Positions 34,803-43,954 of a stretch of 64,000 nucleotides of DNA are shown here, in pieces. The stretch's first letter is position 1; each line of letters starts with the position of its first letter. Origin of the DNA: JAJYSO01 sp964579505 (GTDB taxonomy: Bacteria; Bacteroidota; Bacteroidia; Flavobacteriales; Flavobacteriaceae); contig CAZOGC010000005.1 in NCBI GenBank assembly GCA_964579505.1, forward strand, positions 62,001 to 126,000, read 5' to 3'. A program made the translations under genes and the position numbers. A model generated the notes under the pieces. It was given only the letters and a program-made list of their open reading frames with translations, was not told the origin of the DNA and did not search any database.

Positions 34803-37268
34803 TTGAAAACCACAGCTTTTATACTCACATTTCTATGTTATCTAACTGGTTGGGTTATGCATAGCCAAACAGCCGTGGTGCAAGGCATTGTTTTTAACGA
34901 GCAACACGAGCCCTTAGCCTTTGCTAAACTATCTTATGCTAAGGGTAGTACAACCACTAACAATCATGGTTTTTACCGATTAGAAATTCCGGCTAATCAA
35001 AACATTACCATTACCCTAAATTATCTCGGTTTAAAGCACATGCAACTTACCGTAAACTTGGCCAAAGGCGAAGTGCGCGAATTTAATCCGGTGTTAAAGA
35101 AAGAGGTGCAACAGATTAGCACCGTAGTCATTACCGGAAATCAGTATAAAAAATTATCCGGTATTACTACTCTTTCTCCTGAAGTAGTTCGTAAAATTCC
35201 GGGGGCAAATGCCGGCGTAGAAAATATTTTAAAAACCTTACCCGGTGTAAACTCTAATAATGAATTGAGTACACAATACGCTGTTAGGGGCGGAAATTAT
35301 GATGAAAATTTGGTTTATGTAAACGGTATTCAGGTCTATCACCCGTTGCTAATCAGATCGGGGCAACAAGAAGGGCTGAGTTTTATCAATTCCGATTTGG
35401 TACGCTCTATCGACTTTTCAGCCGGTGGTTTTCAAGCTAAATATGGCGATAAACTATCTTCTGTATTAGCGGTACAGTACAAACGGCCGGTGGATTTTGA
35501 AGGGTCTTTACAACTCAGTTTTCTCGGAGCACAGGCCTCTGTAGGCGGAATCTCAAAAAATAAAAAATTTACCGGAATTGTTGGCATTCGGTACCGCAAC
35601 AATTCGTTGTTAGTAAAAAGCAAAGAAACCGAAACCGATTTTAAACCCCTTTTTGTTGATGCACAAACTTTTTTAACCTATCAATTTAGTCGTAAATTTG
35701 AAATAGACTTTTTGGGCAATCTCTCCCTCAATAAATACCGCTACACCCCTAAAGTAAAAAAAACAACTTTTGGAACAATCAACAACCCTACTACGCTTTA
35801 TATTTTCTACAACGGGCAAGAAAAAGATCAATACCAAGCTTATACGGCCGCATTAAAAGCTTCTTATAAAGCCTCAACGCACTATACCGCCCGGTTTATT
35901 GCCTCTATTTACAATACCCAAGAAGAAGAACACTATGATATTTTGGGGCAATACAGTTTAGGAAAACCTCAAACAAATATTGACAAACAGGGGTTAGGAA
36001 AAGTAGATTTTACACGCGGTGTAGGCGCTCAATTAGACCATGCCCGAAATGATTTGGACGGTTTTTTTATCAACTTAAAGCACACCGGACACTTTACCTA
36101 TGGCAAAAACAAGATAGACTATGGCATAAAATATACCCATCAAGACACACGCGATCGTATTCGAGAATACCAAATGATAGACTCCGTTGGGTATCTTATC
36201 CGTCCCCCTACTGCCCATTTACCGAACAACCAACCATACCAGCCCTTTACCGGCCCTTTGGTTGCCTACACCCATGCACGGGCAGAAAATAGCACCGTTA
36301 TAAACCGCCTATCCGGATTTGCACAGTGGAGTTATCAAACGCATCTAAAAAAAACGAAAATTTGGGTTAATGCAGGGCTACGCACCCAGTTTTGGAAAGT
36401 AAACGGAGAAGGGTTGTCGTCTTCAACCCACCACATTTTTAGTCCGCGAGCACAAGTTGCCTTAAAACCCAATTGGCAAGCAGACATGGTTTTTAGGCTG
36501 GCCGGAGGAGTTTACAGCCAACCACCTCTTTACAAAGCTTTACGCGATATGCAAGGAAAAGTACACCCGGATGTAAAAGCCCAAAAATCAATGCAATTTA
36601 TTGTGGGAAATGATTACAGTTTTCAACTAAACAATCGAGCTTTTACCCTTACTTCTGAAGCTTTCTATAAACACCTTACTGATGTCAATCCGTATACTCT
36701 AGAGAATGTACGCATTCGTTATCTAGCTAAAAATAATGCCTCTGCTTATGCCTACGGATTTGATTTTCGATTAAACGGTGAATTGGTAAAAGGCACACAG
36801 AGTTGGTTGAGTATTGGCTACCTCAACACGCAAATAAACATTAACCATAGAGGATATATTTCTCGCCCAACCGATCAGCGATTAAAATTTGCATTGCTTT
36901 TTCAAGATTATGTACCTGAAATTCCAAGGCTTCGATTATATATCAATGGGGTGTATAACACCGGTCTGCCCGGAGGGTCTCCAAAATATGCTGATCCGTA
37001 TGAGTTTCAAAACAGGCTACCGGATTATCAACGGTTTGATATAGGTTTCTCTTACGTATTTGTAGATGCTGAAAATCCGGTAAGCAAGAACAGTTGGTTT
37101 TATAAATTTAAAGAACTGGCGTTAGGGTTCGAGGTTTTTAACATGTTTGATCGGCAAAACTCAATAACCAATACTTTTATTCGCGATGTATCATCAAATC
37201 GAATTTATTCAGTACCAAATTATCTAACTACACGTGTATTCAATATAAAATTAGAAATGAAATTCTAA
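34803..37268 (+). CDS. TonB-dependent receptor with carboxypeptidase-like domain
   Basis: An 821-residue outer-membrane receptor. A signal peptide (ending VMHSQ) precedes a CarbopepD-type domain (about residues 24-100: VQGIVFNEQHEPLAFAKL), then the plug (VVITGNQYKKLSG ... LKTLPGVNSNNELSTQYAVRGG) and a beta-barrel ending NIKLEMKF. The start is TTG five bases after the M23 gene; no ATG precedes the signal peptide. The ligand is unknown; coupling to a peptidoglycan hydrolase suggests cell-wall-related or co-regulated function, not proof. Confidence 0.87.
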   Translation: MKTTAFILTFLCYLTGWVMHSQTAVVQGIVFNEQHEPLAFAKLSYAKGSTTTNNHGFYRLEIPANQNITITLNYLGLKHMQLTVNLAKGEVREFNPVLKKEVQQISTVVITGNQYKKLSGITTLSPEVVRKIPGANAGVENILKTLPGVNSNNELSTQYAVRGGNYDENLVYVNGIQVYHPLLIRSGQQEGLSFINSDLVRSIDFSAGGFQAKYGDKLSSVLAVQYKRPVDFEGSLQLSFLGAQASVGGISKNKKFTGIVGIRYRNNSLLVKSKETETDFKPLFVDAQTFLTYQFSRKFEIDFLGNLSLNKYRYTPKVKKTTFGTINNPTTLYIFYNGQEKDQYQAYTAALKASYKASTHYTARFIASIYNTQEEEHYDILGQYSLGKPQTNIDKQGLGKVDFTRGVGAQLDHARNDLDGFFINLKHTGHFTYGKNKIDYGIKYTHQDTRDRIREYQMIDSVGYLIRPPTAHLPNNQPYQPFTGPLVAYTHARAENSTVINRLSGFAQWSYQTHLKKTKIWVNAGLRTQFWKVNGEGLSSSTHHIFSPRAQVALKPNWQADMVFRLAGGVYSQPPLYKALRDMQGKVHPDVKAQKSMQFIVGNDYSFQLNNRAFTLTSEAFYKHLTDVNPYTLENVRIRYLAKNNASAYAYGFDFRLNGELVKGTQSWLSIGYLNTQININHRGYISRPTDQRLKFALLFQDYVPEIPRLRLYINGVYNTGLPGGSPKYADPYEFQNRLPDYQRFDIGFSYVFVDAENPVSKNSWFYKFKELALGFEVFNMFDRQNSITNTFIRDVSSNRIYSVPNYLTTRVFNIKLEMKF

Positions 37269-37274
37269 GTGCAT

Positions 37275-37322
37275 AAAAAAACCTCGTCAATATGTTTAGT
37301 GGAAGGCACACACTGACGAGGT
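37275..37322 (-). terminator. terminator of the cysteine desulfurase gene
   Basis: On the minus strand ACCTCGTCA ... TGACGAGGT form a stem with a 24-base loop, followed by a run of seven T; it lies 26 bases past the desulfurase stop. Confidence 0.75.
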
Positions 37323-37348
37323 ATTAAAAAATCGATGGTAATCGTTTA

Positions 37349-38500
37349 TTATATGTTTTTAATAAATTCTGCCAACTCACCTACTACATAATCAATTTCT
37401 TCTTTGGTATTAAAAGAAGATAATGAGAAACGCACAGAAGGATGAGCCAGGCTTTCAGGAGAGCTAATAGCGCGCAACACATGAGAGCCGGTGTTACTAC
37501 CACTTTGACAAGCGCTTCCTTTAGAGCACGCAATTCCTTTTAGATCGAGTTGAAAAAGTAATAGCGGAGCCTTTTCTGCATCTACCGGCAAATTAGCGTT
37601 TACTACGGTATAGGTACTGTGCTCTATATCTTCACACCCACCATTAAATTTTACGCCCGGAACTTTAGCTTTCAATTCTTCAATAAAATGGTTTTTAAGA
37701 TCTTTTACATAATCAATTTCTTTCTCCATATCTTCGCAAGCCATAGTCAAGGCTTTTTCCATACCGATAATGTTGTGTAATCCTTCTGTACCTGCACGCA
37801 TACCGCGTTCTTGGGCTCCGCCAAAAATAAGTGGACGCAATGTATTTGGTTTTCTAATAAAAGCAAAACCTACCCCTTTGGGTCCGTGGAATTTATGAGC
37901 GCTTACCGCCGCAAAATCAAGTGGAATTTCCTGCAAGTTTAAAGGCAAGTGCCCTACCGATTGTACCGTATCGCTATGAAACAGGGCTCCATATTTTTTA
38001 CACATTTCGGCTACCCTAGTCAAGTCCAAAACATTACCTACTTCATTGTTTACATGCATTAAGCTTACCAATGTTTTTTCGGTAGCATTTTTAAGCAAGC
38101 TTTCTAAATTAGCGTAGTCTACAAAACCCCTTTCATCTAATTTTACAAAATCTACTTGAATGCCATATTTATCCTCTAATTCTTCTAAGCTATGCGTAAT
38201 GGCGTGGTGTTCAATTTCAGAAGAAATGATGTGCTTAACCCCTAAATCGCGTACGGCACTATTTAGAATTAGATTATCGGCCTCTGTTCCGCCAGAGGTA
38301 AAAATAATTTCTTTGGGTTCTGCACCTAATAGTGTAGCAATGTTTTTACGAGCGGTTTCTAATAGTGATTTTGAAGCACGCCCAAACCCGTGAGTAGAAG
38401 ACGGGTTTCCATAATTAGAGTGCATCACTTTTGTAATTTCATCGATAACCTCTTCACGCATCTGCGTGGTAGCAGCGTTATCAAAATAAACTTTTCTCAT
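37349..38500 (-). CDS. cysteine desulfurase (NifS/IscS class)
   Basis: 383 aa. A PLP enzyme that transfers sulfur from cysteine for Fe-S clusters and thiolation. PLP Lys203 lies in SAHKFHGPKG, the substrate loop in TSGGTEADN (residues 68-76), and the catalytic Cys331 in GSACQSGS, a group I desulfurase short loop (cf. IscS). No iscU or sufE is next to it. It is transcribed alone. Confidence 0.92.
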   Translation of the reverse strand: MRKVYFDNAATTQMREEVIDEITKVMHSNYGNPSSTHGFGRASKSLLETARKNIATLLGAEPKEIIFTSGGTEADNLILNSAVRDLGVKHIISSEIEHHAITHSLEELEDKYGIQVDFVKLDERGFVDYANLESLLKNATEKTLVSLMHVNNEVGNVLDLTRVAEMCKKYGALFHSDTVQSVGHLPLNLQEIPLDFAAVSAHKFHGPKGVGFAFIRKPNTLRPLIFGGAQERGMRAGTEGLHNIIGMEKALTMACEDMEKEIDYVKDLKNHFIEELKAKVPGVKFNGGCEDIEHSTYTVVNANLPVDAEKAPLLLFQLDLKGIACSKGSACQSGSNTGSHVLRAISSPESLAHPSVRFSLSSFNTKEEIDYVVGELAEFIKNI

Positions 38501-38622
38501 TAATTTAATTTTAAAAGATTAATTCTAAATGTTAGATGAACGGCAAAGGCTTTAGAACGGACACAAAATTAAGGAAAATAAAAAATCAACCCAGCTTTCG
38601 GGGAATAATTTAGGATTTCATT

Positions 38623-38630
38623 TACTTTTG
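38623..38630 (+). promoter_or_regulatory. candidate -7 promoter box of a lipoprotein gene
   Basis: TACTTTTG matches TAnnTTTG, 15 bases before the ATG at 38646; supports that ATG over the TTG at 38628. Confidence 0.45.
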
Positions 38631-38645
38631 TCGAAAATTGATGCT

Positions 38646-39221
38646 ATGAAAAGATTTGGACTCATTTTATTAATGGCCGTTATATGCTGGGGCTGTGATG
38701 ATGGTGAATTTATTGTAACTAACTTTAATTTTGATCAAGATAGTAATTTACAACTTTGCCAATCCGGAGCTGAAAATGTGCTGTATATTGTAAACACAGA
38801 GCCCGATGAATCTATTTCTTTTAATTTTGCTGATACTACTTTTACCGGTACATATCGCACCAATGCCAGTAGTATTACCCGAACCATTCAACTTGGTGGA
38901 AACAACAAATTAGTATATCGTACGTATGATGGACCGGTGGGCGCCGGATATTTTTGCAGCGGAATTCCTCCTACAGCCCCTAAAGTTACTGAAGAATACA
39001 AAAACGTAAATGGCGGCACAATAGACGTTATTACTACCATTTTAGAACAAAAAATTGATACTATAGATAGTTTGGTAACCCGTACTTTTATTACTCGAGC
39101 AGTTGCCCATGATGTAACTTTAAAAAACACTACCGGCGATGAAGAAATTGTAGAAGAAACACTACAGCTCGGTTCTTTTACAAAAACTGCTCAATATAAT
39201 CTATCTGACTTAATTCAATAA
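38646..39221 (+). CDS. uncharacterised lipoprotein, 191 aa
   Basis: The ATG of MKRFGLILLM begins a lipoprotein signal (CWGC, lipidated Cys17). The mature part is beta-rich with repeated acidic strands. Its two further Cys (in LQLCQSG and YFCSGIPP) are spaced like a possible disulfide. I recognise no family. A Thr/Ile-rich tail ends TAQYNLSDLIQ. Monocistronic, with a promoter-like box 15 bases upstream. Similar small lipoproteins are frequent in flavobacteria; function unknown. Confidence 0.65.
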   Translation: MKRFGLILLMAVICWGCDDGEFIVTNFNFDQDSNLQLCQSGAENVLYIVNTEPDESISFNFADTTFTGTYRTNASSITRTIQLGGNNKLVYRTYDGPVGAGYFCSGIPPTAPKVTEEYKNVNGGTIDVITTILEQKIDTIDSLVTRTFITRAVAHDVTLKNTTGDEEIVEETLQLGSFTKTAQYNLSDLIQ

Positions 39222-39353
39222 TTTATAAACTGTTGAAAAAAGACCTCTTGATGACATGAATGCCATAAACGCACCCATAAATTGAGTACTATTTTAACGC
39301 AATACAGGTATTATTTGGCGTAGAGGTAACCTTAAAAATGATTATTGAGCAAT

Positions 39354-39884
39354 CTATCTATTTTGGTGAATAGAAACCTCGGTAGCTCCCCGTCCATATT
39401 TACTGTACTCTGCATCATAAAATTCTACCTGATCGTAGCGCCTTAACAGGGTTTCTAGCTCAGCGCGCAAAACTCCTTTACCTACTCCATGTATAAAAAC
39501 AATACGTTGTATATGCTTACGAATAGCAAATTCTAACTGACTTCTCGCAGTATCTAATTGCAAATTAAGCATCGCATAATCACTCATATTTTGGGTAGAA
39601 GAGGTAAGTTTTTCTATATGTAGGTCAACCTCCATCGGTTTATCGGCATGCGGCCTTTTATACCGTTTTTTCTTTTTCTTTAGTTGCGCTTTTTCTACAG
39701 CAGCCACTTTTTCTAGTACAGTGCGACTCACTGAAAAATCGGCTGCTTTTATTACCTCATCAGGTTTATATGTAAAAACAAAGCCATCCTCCGTTTCTAT
39801 CATTATTTGTTCTGCAGAAACGGCAACTACTTTTCCCGAAAGGGTATCATCTATAACCTCAACACAATCACCTTTTTTTATCAT
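39354..39884 (-). CDS. Smr-domain protein with DUF2027-like N-terminus
   Basis: I choose the ATG of MIKKGDCVEVID, the conserved start of this family; an ATG six codons upstream is possible. 176 aa. An SH3-like N-terminal strand region (residues 1-60), a Lys-rich linker (KKKKKRYKR), then the Smr domain with VDLHIEKL and IVFIHGVGKGVLRAEL (HGxGxG motif). Smr domains are DNA or RNA nucleases/binders related to the MutS2 tail. The usual DLHG is DLHI here. It overlaps the preceding small membrane gene by 17 bases. Confidence 0.75.
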   Translation of the reverse strand: MIKKGDCVEVIDDTLSGKVVAVSAEQIMIETEDGFVFTYKPDEVIKAADFSVSRTVLEKVAAVEKAQLKKKKKRYKRPHADKPMEVDLHIEKLTSSTQNMSDYAMLNLQLDTARSQLEFAIRKHIQRIVFIHGVGKGVLRAELETLLRRYDQVEFYDAEYSKYGRGATEVSIHQNR

Positions 39885-40089
39885 CTTTTTCTCCGTCTTC
39901 ATCTTCTTTCTCTTTAGGACCACCACTTCGTTGAGAAGCCCGGTAAATTCCGGCCATTAAAAAAATAATTCCGGCTATTTGAAATCCGGTTTTTGTTGCT
40001 TTTGTTACCTCTGCGCTTATTCCGGTGGCAATAATTAGCAGTACTGCCCCCACAATTATTAAAACAACAGTTAGCCATTTTAGTTTCAT
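39868..40089 (-). CDS. small two-helix membrane protein, 73 aa
   Basis: Two hydrophobic segments (residues 6-26 and 35-49: KWLTVVLIIVGAVLLIIATG and IAGIIFLMAGIYRA) are followed by a strongly charged tail (KEKEDEDGEKDDKKR). No recognised family. It overlaps the Smr-domain gene, so the two are coupled; the tail may sit in the cytosol. Confidence 0.6.
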   Translation of the reverse strand: MKLKWLTVVLIIVGAVLLIIATGISAEVTKATKTGFQIAGIIFLMAGIYRASQRSGGPKEKEDEDGEKDDKKR

Positions 40090-40214
40090 AGTCTGATACT
40101 TTGAGCGGCTAAATTACATGAATGCTCACTTTAAATTGATTTTTACAGCTGTTTTTAGCTGTATACCTTTTGTGAGTCTCATAAAGCCTCTTTCTTTTTT
40201 CTACAAAAATAGTG

Positions 40215-40222
40215 TACTTTTG
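40215..40222 (+). promoter_or_regulatory. candidate -7 promoter box of the DUF2752 gene
   Basis: TACTTTTG matches TAnnTTTG, 43 bases before the ATG at 40266. Confidence 0.4.
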
Positions 40223-40265
40223 GCGTATTGAGTTAATCTAATTATTATTTACAAAAAATACAGTC

Positions 40266-40556
40266 ATGGAAAAATACATGCTTCCGTGTATTTTTAAATC
40301 TACTTTCGGTATTCCCTGTCCGGGGTGTGGTGGGCAACGAGCTGCATTAGACCTTGTTGAAGGGCATTTGGGGGCGGCTTTTTTGATGTATCCTGCTATC
40401 TATCCCATTGTCATTTTGGCCGGTTTAATTATTATAAATTACTTTCATCCTTTTAAACTATACAGCAAACTTATGACGCTCTTTGGCATCCTTACCGTAG
40501 CCGCTATTTTGATTAACTACAGTATAGAACTCAGTATTCATTTCAATATTCTTTAA
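40266..40556 (+). CDS. DUF2752 family membrane protein
   Basis: 96 aa with the defining CPGCGGQRA motif (residues 18-26) preceded by another Cys (LPCIF). Three hydrophobic segments follow. DUF2752 proteins are small inner-membrane proteins of unknown function; the cysteines could bind a metal. It is followed 28 bases on by the CCC-motif membrane gene, a pairing I recognise from flavobacteria. Confidence 0.8.
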   Translation: MEKYMLPCIFKSTFGIPCPGCGGQRAALDLVEGHLGAAFLMYPAIYPIVILAGLIIINYFHPFKLYSKLMTLFGILTVAAILINYSIELSIHFNIL

Positions 40557-40584
40557 TTTTTCTAATTTTTTTAAAAAATCATTT

Positions 40585-40917
40585 ATGGAACAACGCAAAC
40601 TCCCTAACGCTACAATTTCTTTGGTGCTCGGTATTATCTCTTTTGTATGCTGCTGTTTTGGTGGTATTGGTGGACTTATTCTCTCTGGAATTGCCTTGAT
40701 TTTGGCCAATAAAGACATGAAACTTTACAAACAAGCGCCTGAGGAATATAGTAATTACAGTCAACTAAAAACAGCTAGAGTTATTGCTATTATCGGGCTT
40801 ATTTTAAGCATTATTGCTATTTTATGGTTTACCATTAACATCGTTGCCATGGGTGGCTGGGATGCCTATATGGATCGCGTAAGAGACGTGATGGAAAAAA
40901 TGCAACAGGTGCAATAA
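40585..40917 (+). CDS. CCC-motif membrane protein (DUF4190-like)
   Basis: 110 aa with two membrane segments. The first ends in three consecutive Cys (SFVCCCFGGIGG, residues 20-31), the second is VIAIIGLILSIIAILWFTI. The link NKDMKLYKQAPEEYSNYSQLK is typical of this family in flavobacteria. Function unknown; cotranscribed with the DUF2752 gene. A bidirectional terminator follows. Confidence 0.75.
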   Translation: MEQRKLPNATISLVLGIISFVCCCFGGIGGLILSGIALILANKDMKLYKQAPEEYSNYSQLKTARVIAIIGLILSIIAILWFTINIVAMGGWDAYMDRVRDVMEKMQQVQ

Positions 40918-40940
40918 TTATAGGTTATACTACTTTGTAT

Positions 40941-40972
40941 AAAAAAAGCTGCTCTGTTGAGCAGCTTTTTTT
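40941..40972. terminator. bidirectional terminator between CCC-motif gene and rocD
   Basis: AAAAAAAGCTGCTC / GAGCAGCTTTTTTT, a 14-base perfect stem with a TGTT loop. Confidence 0.9.
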
Positions 40973-40995
40973 ACAGCTATTATGTACCCATTATC

Positions 40996-42249
40996 CTAGC
41001 TTATTTTATCTTCAAAAGTAGCTAGCGTTTCTTTAATGATACGGACGCAATCCATCAACTGCTCTTCTGTTATTACCAACGGAGGAGCAAAACGAATAAT
41101 GTTTCCGTGCGTGGGTTTAGCCAAGAGTCCGTTTTCTTTTAGCGCCACACAAATATCCCAAGCCGTGCTGCTTTCCGGAGAATCGTTAATAATAATGGCA
41201 TTGAGTAAGCCTTTTCCGCGCACTTTTACAACCGCTTTAGAATTTTTAATATAATCATTCATCTCTTTGCGGAAAATCTCACCCATCTTAGCCGCATTTT
41301 CTGTAAGGTTTTCTTTTTTAATCACCTCTAATGCCGCAATTCCCACCGCTGCAGATATTGGGTTTCCGCCAAAAGTAGACCCATGTTCTCCCGGTTTAAT
41401 TACGTTCATAATTTCATCATTGGTCAGTACCGCTGAAATCGGCATCACACCCCCAGATAGGGCTTTTCCTAGTGTAACCATATCGGGTTTTACGCCTTCA
41501 TAATCACACGCTAATAATTTTCCGGTACGACCAATTCCTGTTTGAATTTCATCAGCAATAAACAACACATTGTGTTTTTCACACAAAGCTTTAGTTTCTT
41601 TTAAATAACCTTCATCCGGAACATCTACCCCAGCTTCTCCTTGAATAGGCTCAACCAAAAATCCGGCTACATTTTTATTTTCTTCTAATACTTTTTTCAA
41701 GGCGGCCACATCATTGTAAGGAATTTCTATAAACCCTGGTGTGTAAGGGCCAAAATTGTGTTTGGTTTCTGGTGAAGAGCTAAACGTAATGACGGTAATG
41801 GTTCTTCCGTGAAAGTTGTTGCGCACTACCACAATTTGGGCTTCTCCTTCGGGAATTCCTTTTACTTCATACCCCCATTTTCTACAAATTTTTAAGGCTG
41901 TTTCTACTGCCTCTGCTCCAGAGTTCATCGGCAACAATTTATCATAACCAAAAAACTTAGTAACATATTCTTCATATTTACCCAAAGCATCGTTGTAAAA
42001 AGCTCGAGAAGTAAGGGTTAATTTTTCAGCTTGCATCCACAAAGCGTCCAAAATTGCCGGGTGACAATGGCCTTGATTAACAGCTGAATAAGCTGATAAA
42101 AAATCATAATATTTTTTACCTTCTACATCCCACATAAAAACCCCACGTCCTTTTTTAAGAACAACGGGAAGTGGGTGATAGTTGTGTGCTCCATATTTAT
42201 CTTCAAGCTCCATTGCCTGCTTTGACGATGTAATTTCAGTTACTGTCAT
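40996..42249 (-). CDS. rocD: ornithine aminotransferase
   Basis: 417 aa, class III PLP aminotransferase converting ornithine to glutamate semialdehyde. NSGAEAVETALK (residues 109-120) and HGRTI precede the PLP region; IADEIQTGIGRTG (231-243) and Lys262 in LGKALSGG complete the active site. Length and motifs fit OAT well. Links to proC through the shared product pyrroline-5-carboxylate, but they are not adjacent. Confidence 0.93.
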   Translation of the reverse strand: MTVTEITSSKQAMELEDKYGAHNYHPLPVVLKKGRGVFMWDVEGKKYYDFLSAYSAVNQGHCHPAILDALWMQAEKLTLTSRAFYNDALGKYEEYVTKFFGYDKLLPMNSGAEAVETALKICRKWGYEVKGIPEGEAQIVVVRNNFHGRTITVITFSSSPETKHNFGPYTPGFIEIPYNDVAALKKVLEENKNVAGFLVEPIQGEAGVDVPDEGYLKETKALCEKHNVLFIADEIQTGIGRTGKLLACDYEGVKPDMVTLGKALSGGVMPISAVLTNDEIMNVIKPGEHGSTFGGNPISAAVGIAALEVIKKENLTENAAKMGEIFRKEMNDYIKNSKAVVKVRGKGLLNAIIINDSPESSTAWDICVALKENGLLAKPTHGNIIRFAPPLVITEEQLMDCVRIIKETLATFEDKIS

Positions 42250-42381
42250 ATTGTATATTTTTAATTAATAAGGTGTTTTTACAAAAACGGTTTACGGTTT
42301 CTTTAGACGGTTTGCAATTTACGTATATCTTCATAGAATTTCGGGGTATTCTTACATTATCTTCCTTACGGTATTAGCAAA

Positions 42382-42406
42382 GAAAAAGAGGAGCCTTGCA
42401 GACTCC
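42382..42406 (-). terminator. terminator of the collagen-motif lipoprotein gene
   Basis: Minus strand GGAGTC-TGCAA-GGCTCC (one G-U) followed by TCTTTTTC. Confidence 0.6.
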
Positions 42407-42435
42407 ACTTTACCATAAATTATTTATAAAACAAC

Positions 42436-42939
42436 TTAAAACTGTTGCAACTCAATACCCGATTTTAGCAGACCTTCATAGCTTTGAATGTTTACATTTG
42501 GATTAGTAGCAAAATCTGAAGGAACCACTACAAATCTAAATATTTGGTTGTCTGTAAATGAAGGATCTAAATTAGAAAGGTCATAGTTTCCGTCAATTAT
42601 TAGCTCTACATCATTAGCCGTATGGTTATACAAATATTCTACCGTTCCCTGTGCGGTGTAAAATTCTTGAGGAATCAGGCTATACGTATCAACCGGACCA
42701 TTTGTACCCGGCACGCTTTGCACCAGATAGACCAAGATGGCATCTGAAGGTAGTACTTCTATATCAGCAGGAATATCAACAAGTGCCGTCCATATACCGG
42801 AATTATATTGAAAGTTGATATTATCAAACTCAAAGGTTTGTCCCACGATTGCATCTCCGGGAGGGCCCATAGGTCCGGGGTCTCCTTCACAGGCTACTAG
42901 GCCTACGACAATAAATAAACATAGAATCATTTTTTTCAT
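42436..42939 (-). CDS. lipoprotein with collagen-like motif
   Basis: 167 aa with a lipoprotein signal (VACEGD, Cys17). Residues 19-29 read GDPGPMGPPGD, a short collagen-like Gly-x-y run directly after the lipid anchor, a pattern frequent in flavobacterial lipoproteins often misnamed. The rest is a beta-rich domain (YNSGIWTALVDIPADIEV; IFRFVVVPSDF). Function unknown; it is probably at the outer membrane. Confidence 0.7.
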   Translation of the reverse strand: MKKMILCLFIVVGLVACEGDPGPMGPPGDAIVGQTFEFDNINFQYNSGIWTALVDIPADIEVLPSDAILVYLVQSVPGTNGPVDTYSLIPQEFYTAQGTVEYLYNHTANDVELIIDGNYDLSNLDPSFTDNQIFRFVVVPSDFATNPNVNIQSYEGLLKSGIELQQF

Positions 42940-42954
42940 AACAATTGTTTTTGG

Positions 42955-43332
42955 TTAATTAATAAAATTTAAACTGACTGAATTTATACAAAAACGTTCT
43001 CCCGTTTTGGTGGGGCCATCCGTAAAAACATGGCCTAGGTGGCCGCCACAATTTGCACAAAGTACTTCTGTGCGCAACATACCAAAACTGGTATCTTTTT
43101 TTAAGATTATACTTCCTTTTATGGCTTTATCAAAACTAGGCCATCCACAGCTACTTTTAAATTTTGAGGTACTTTTAAAAAGCTCTTGACCGCAACCGGC
43201 GCAAAAATATTTTCCTTCTTCAAAATGCAAGTTATACTTACCGGTATGTGGAGACTCTGTTCCTTTTTCACGTAAAATTCGGTATTGTTCTTCCGTGAGT
43301 ATTTCTTGCCATTCTTTTTTAGTCTTTTCCAT
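42955..43332 (-). CDS. msrB: peptide-methionine (R)-S-oxide reductase, cytosolic
   Basis: 125 aa. Reduces methionine-R-sulfoxide in proteins. Zinc ligands Cys44, Cys47, Cys92, Cys95; resolving Cys62 (SSCGWPSFD); catalytic Cys115 in RFCINSVSLNF. No signal peptide. It starts two bases after the upstream MsrB gene stop, so the pair is cotranscribed. Confidence 0.95.
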   Translation of the reverse strand: MEKTKKEWQEILTEEQYRILREKGTESPHTGKYNLHFEEGKYFCAGCGQELFKSTSKFKSSCGWPSFDKAIKGSIILKKDTSFGMLRTEVLCANCGGHLGHVFTDGPTKTGERFCINSVSLNFIN

Positions 43333-43334
43333 TT

Positions 43335-43826
43335 TTACTTCTTTTTATTAGGAATAAACTTTAAGGCTACACCATTTATACAGTACCGCTTTCCGGTGGT
43401 TTCTTTAGGACCATCATTAAATACATGGCCTAAATGGCTACCGCATTTGGCACAAATCACTTCTGTACGTACCATACCTAAGCGGTAATCTTTTTTATAG
43501 TGTACAGCTCCTTTTATAACGCGATCAAAACTTGGCCATCCGCAAGAAGACTGAAATTTATTTTTTGCATAAAACAATGGGTTACCACATGCTCCGCACA
43601 CCATAACTCCCGGGGCTGTTACATGCAACAGCGGACTGGAAAAGGGGCGCTCTGTACCTCGTTCACGCAAGACATAATACTGCTTAGGAGTAAGCGTATT
43701 TTTCCATTGCGCCGTCGTTTTATGCACCGCAAAATCTTCTTTTTCTTTATTTTGAGCTATTGTTTGGCAGCTCCACAACAAAATTATACAACAACTCAAA
43801 AGTCTTATATAGTTAATCTGTCTCAT
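43335..43826 (-). CDS. msrB: peptide-methionine (R)-S-oxide reductase, exported lipoprotein
   Basis: The ATG of MRQINYIRLL begins a lipoprotein-type signal (LLWSC, Cys20), so the enzyme is predicted outside the cytoplasm; an upstream frame extension of 18 codons is unlikely. 163 aa. The MsrB core is complete: zinc Cys77, Cys80, Cys125, Cys128; Cys95 (SSCGWPSFD); catalytic Cys149 in RYCINGVALKF. It pairs with the cytosolic copy to repair oxidised methionine on both sides of the membrane. Confidence 0.9.
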   Translation of the reverse strand: MRQINYIRLLSCCIILLWSCQTIAQNKEKEDFAVHKTTAQWKNTLTPKQYYVLRERGTERPFSSPLLHVTAPGVMVCGACGNPLFYAKNKFQSSCGWPSFDRVIKGAVHYKKDYRLGMVRTEVICAKCGSHLGHVFNDGPKETTGKRYCINGVALKFIPNKKK

Positions 43827-43954
43827 CGTTTTACGTAAATTACAATAACCATTCCATTTTATTACTGCTAATATAAGCACTCCATTCTCTAAAAAATTTT
43901 AAAATGTCGTTAATAAATATTTTTTTTGTACGTTTATATATAAAATCCAACTAC

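Noticed and set aside
21024..42249. lysA, proC and rocD as an amino-acid metabolism cluster
   Set aside because: They are separated by terminators and unrelated genes; the shared pyrroline-5-carboxylate link between proC and rocD does not imply an operon.
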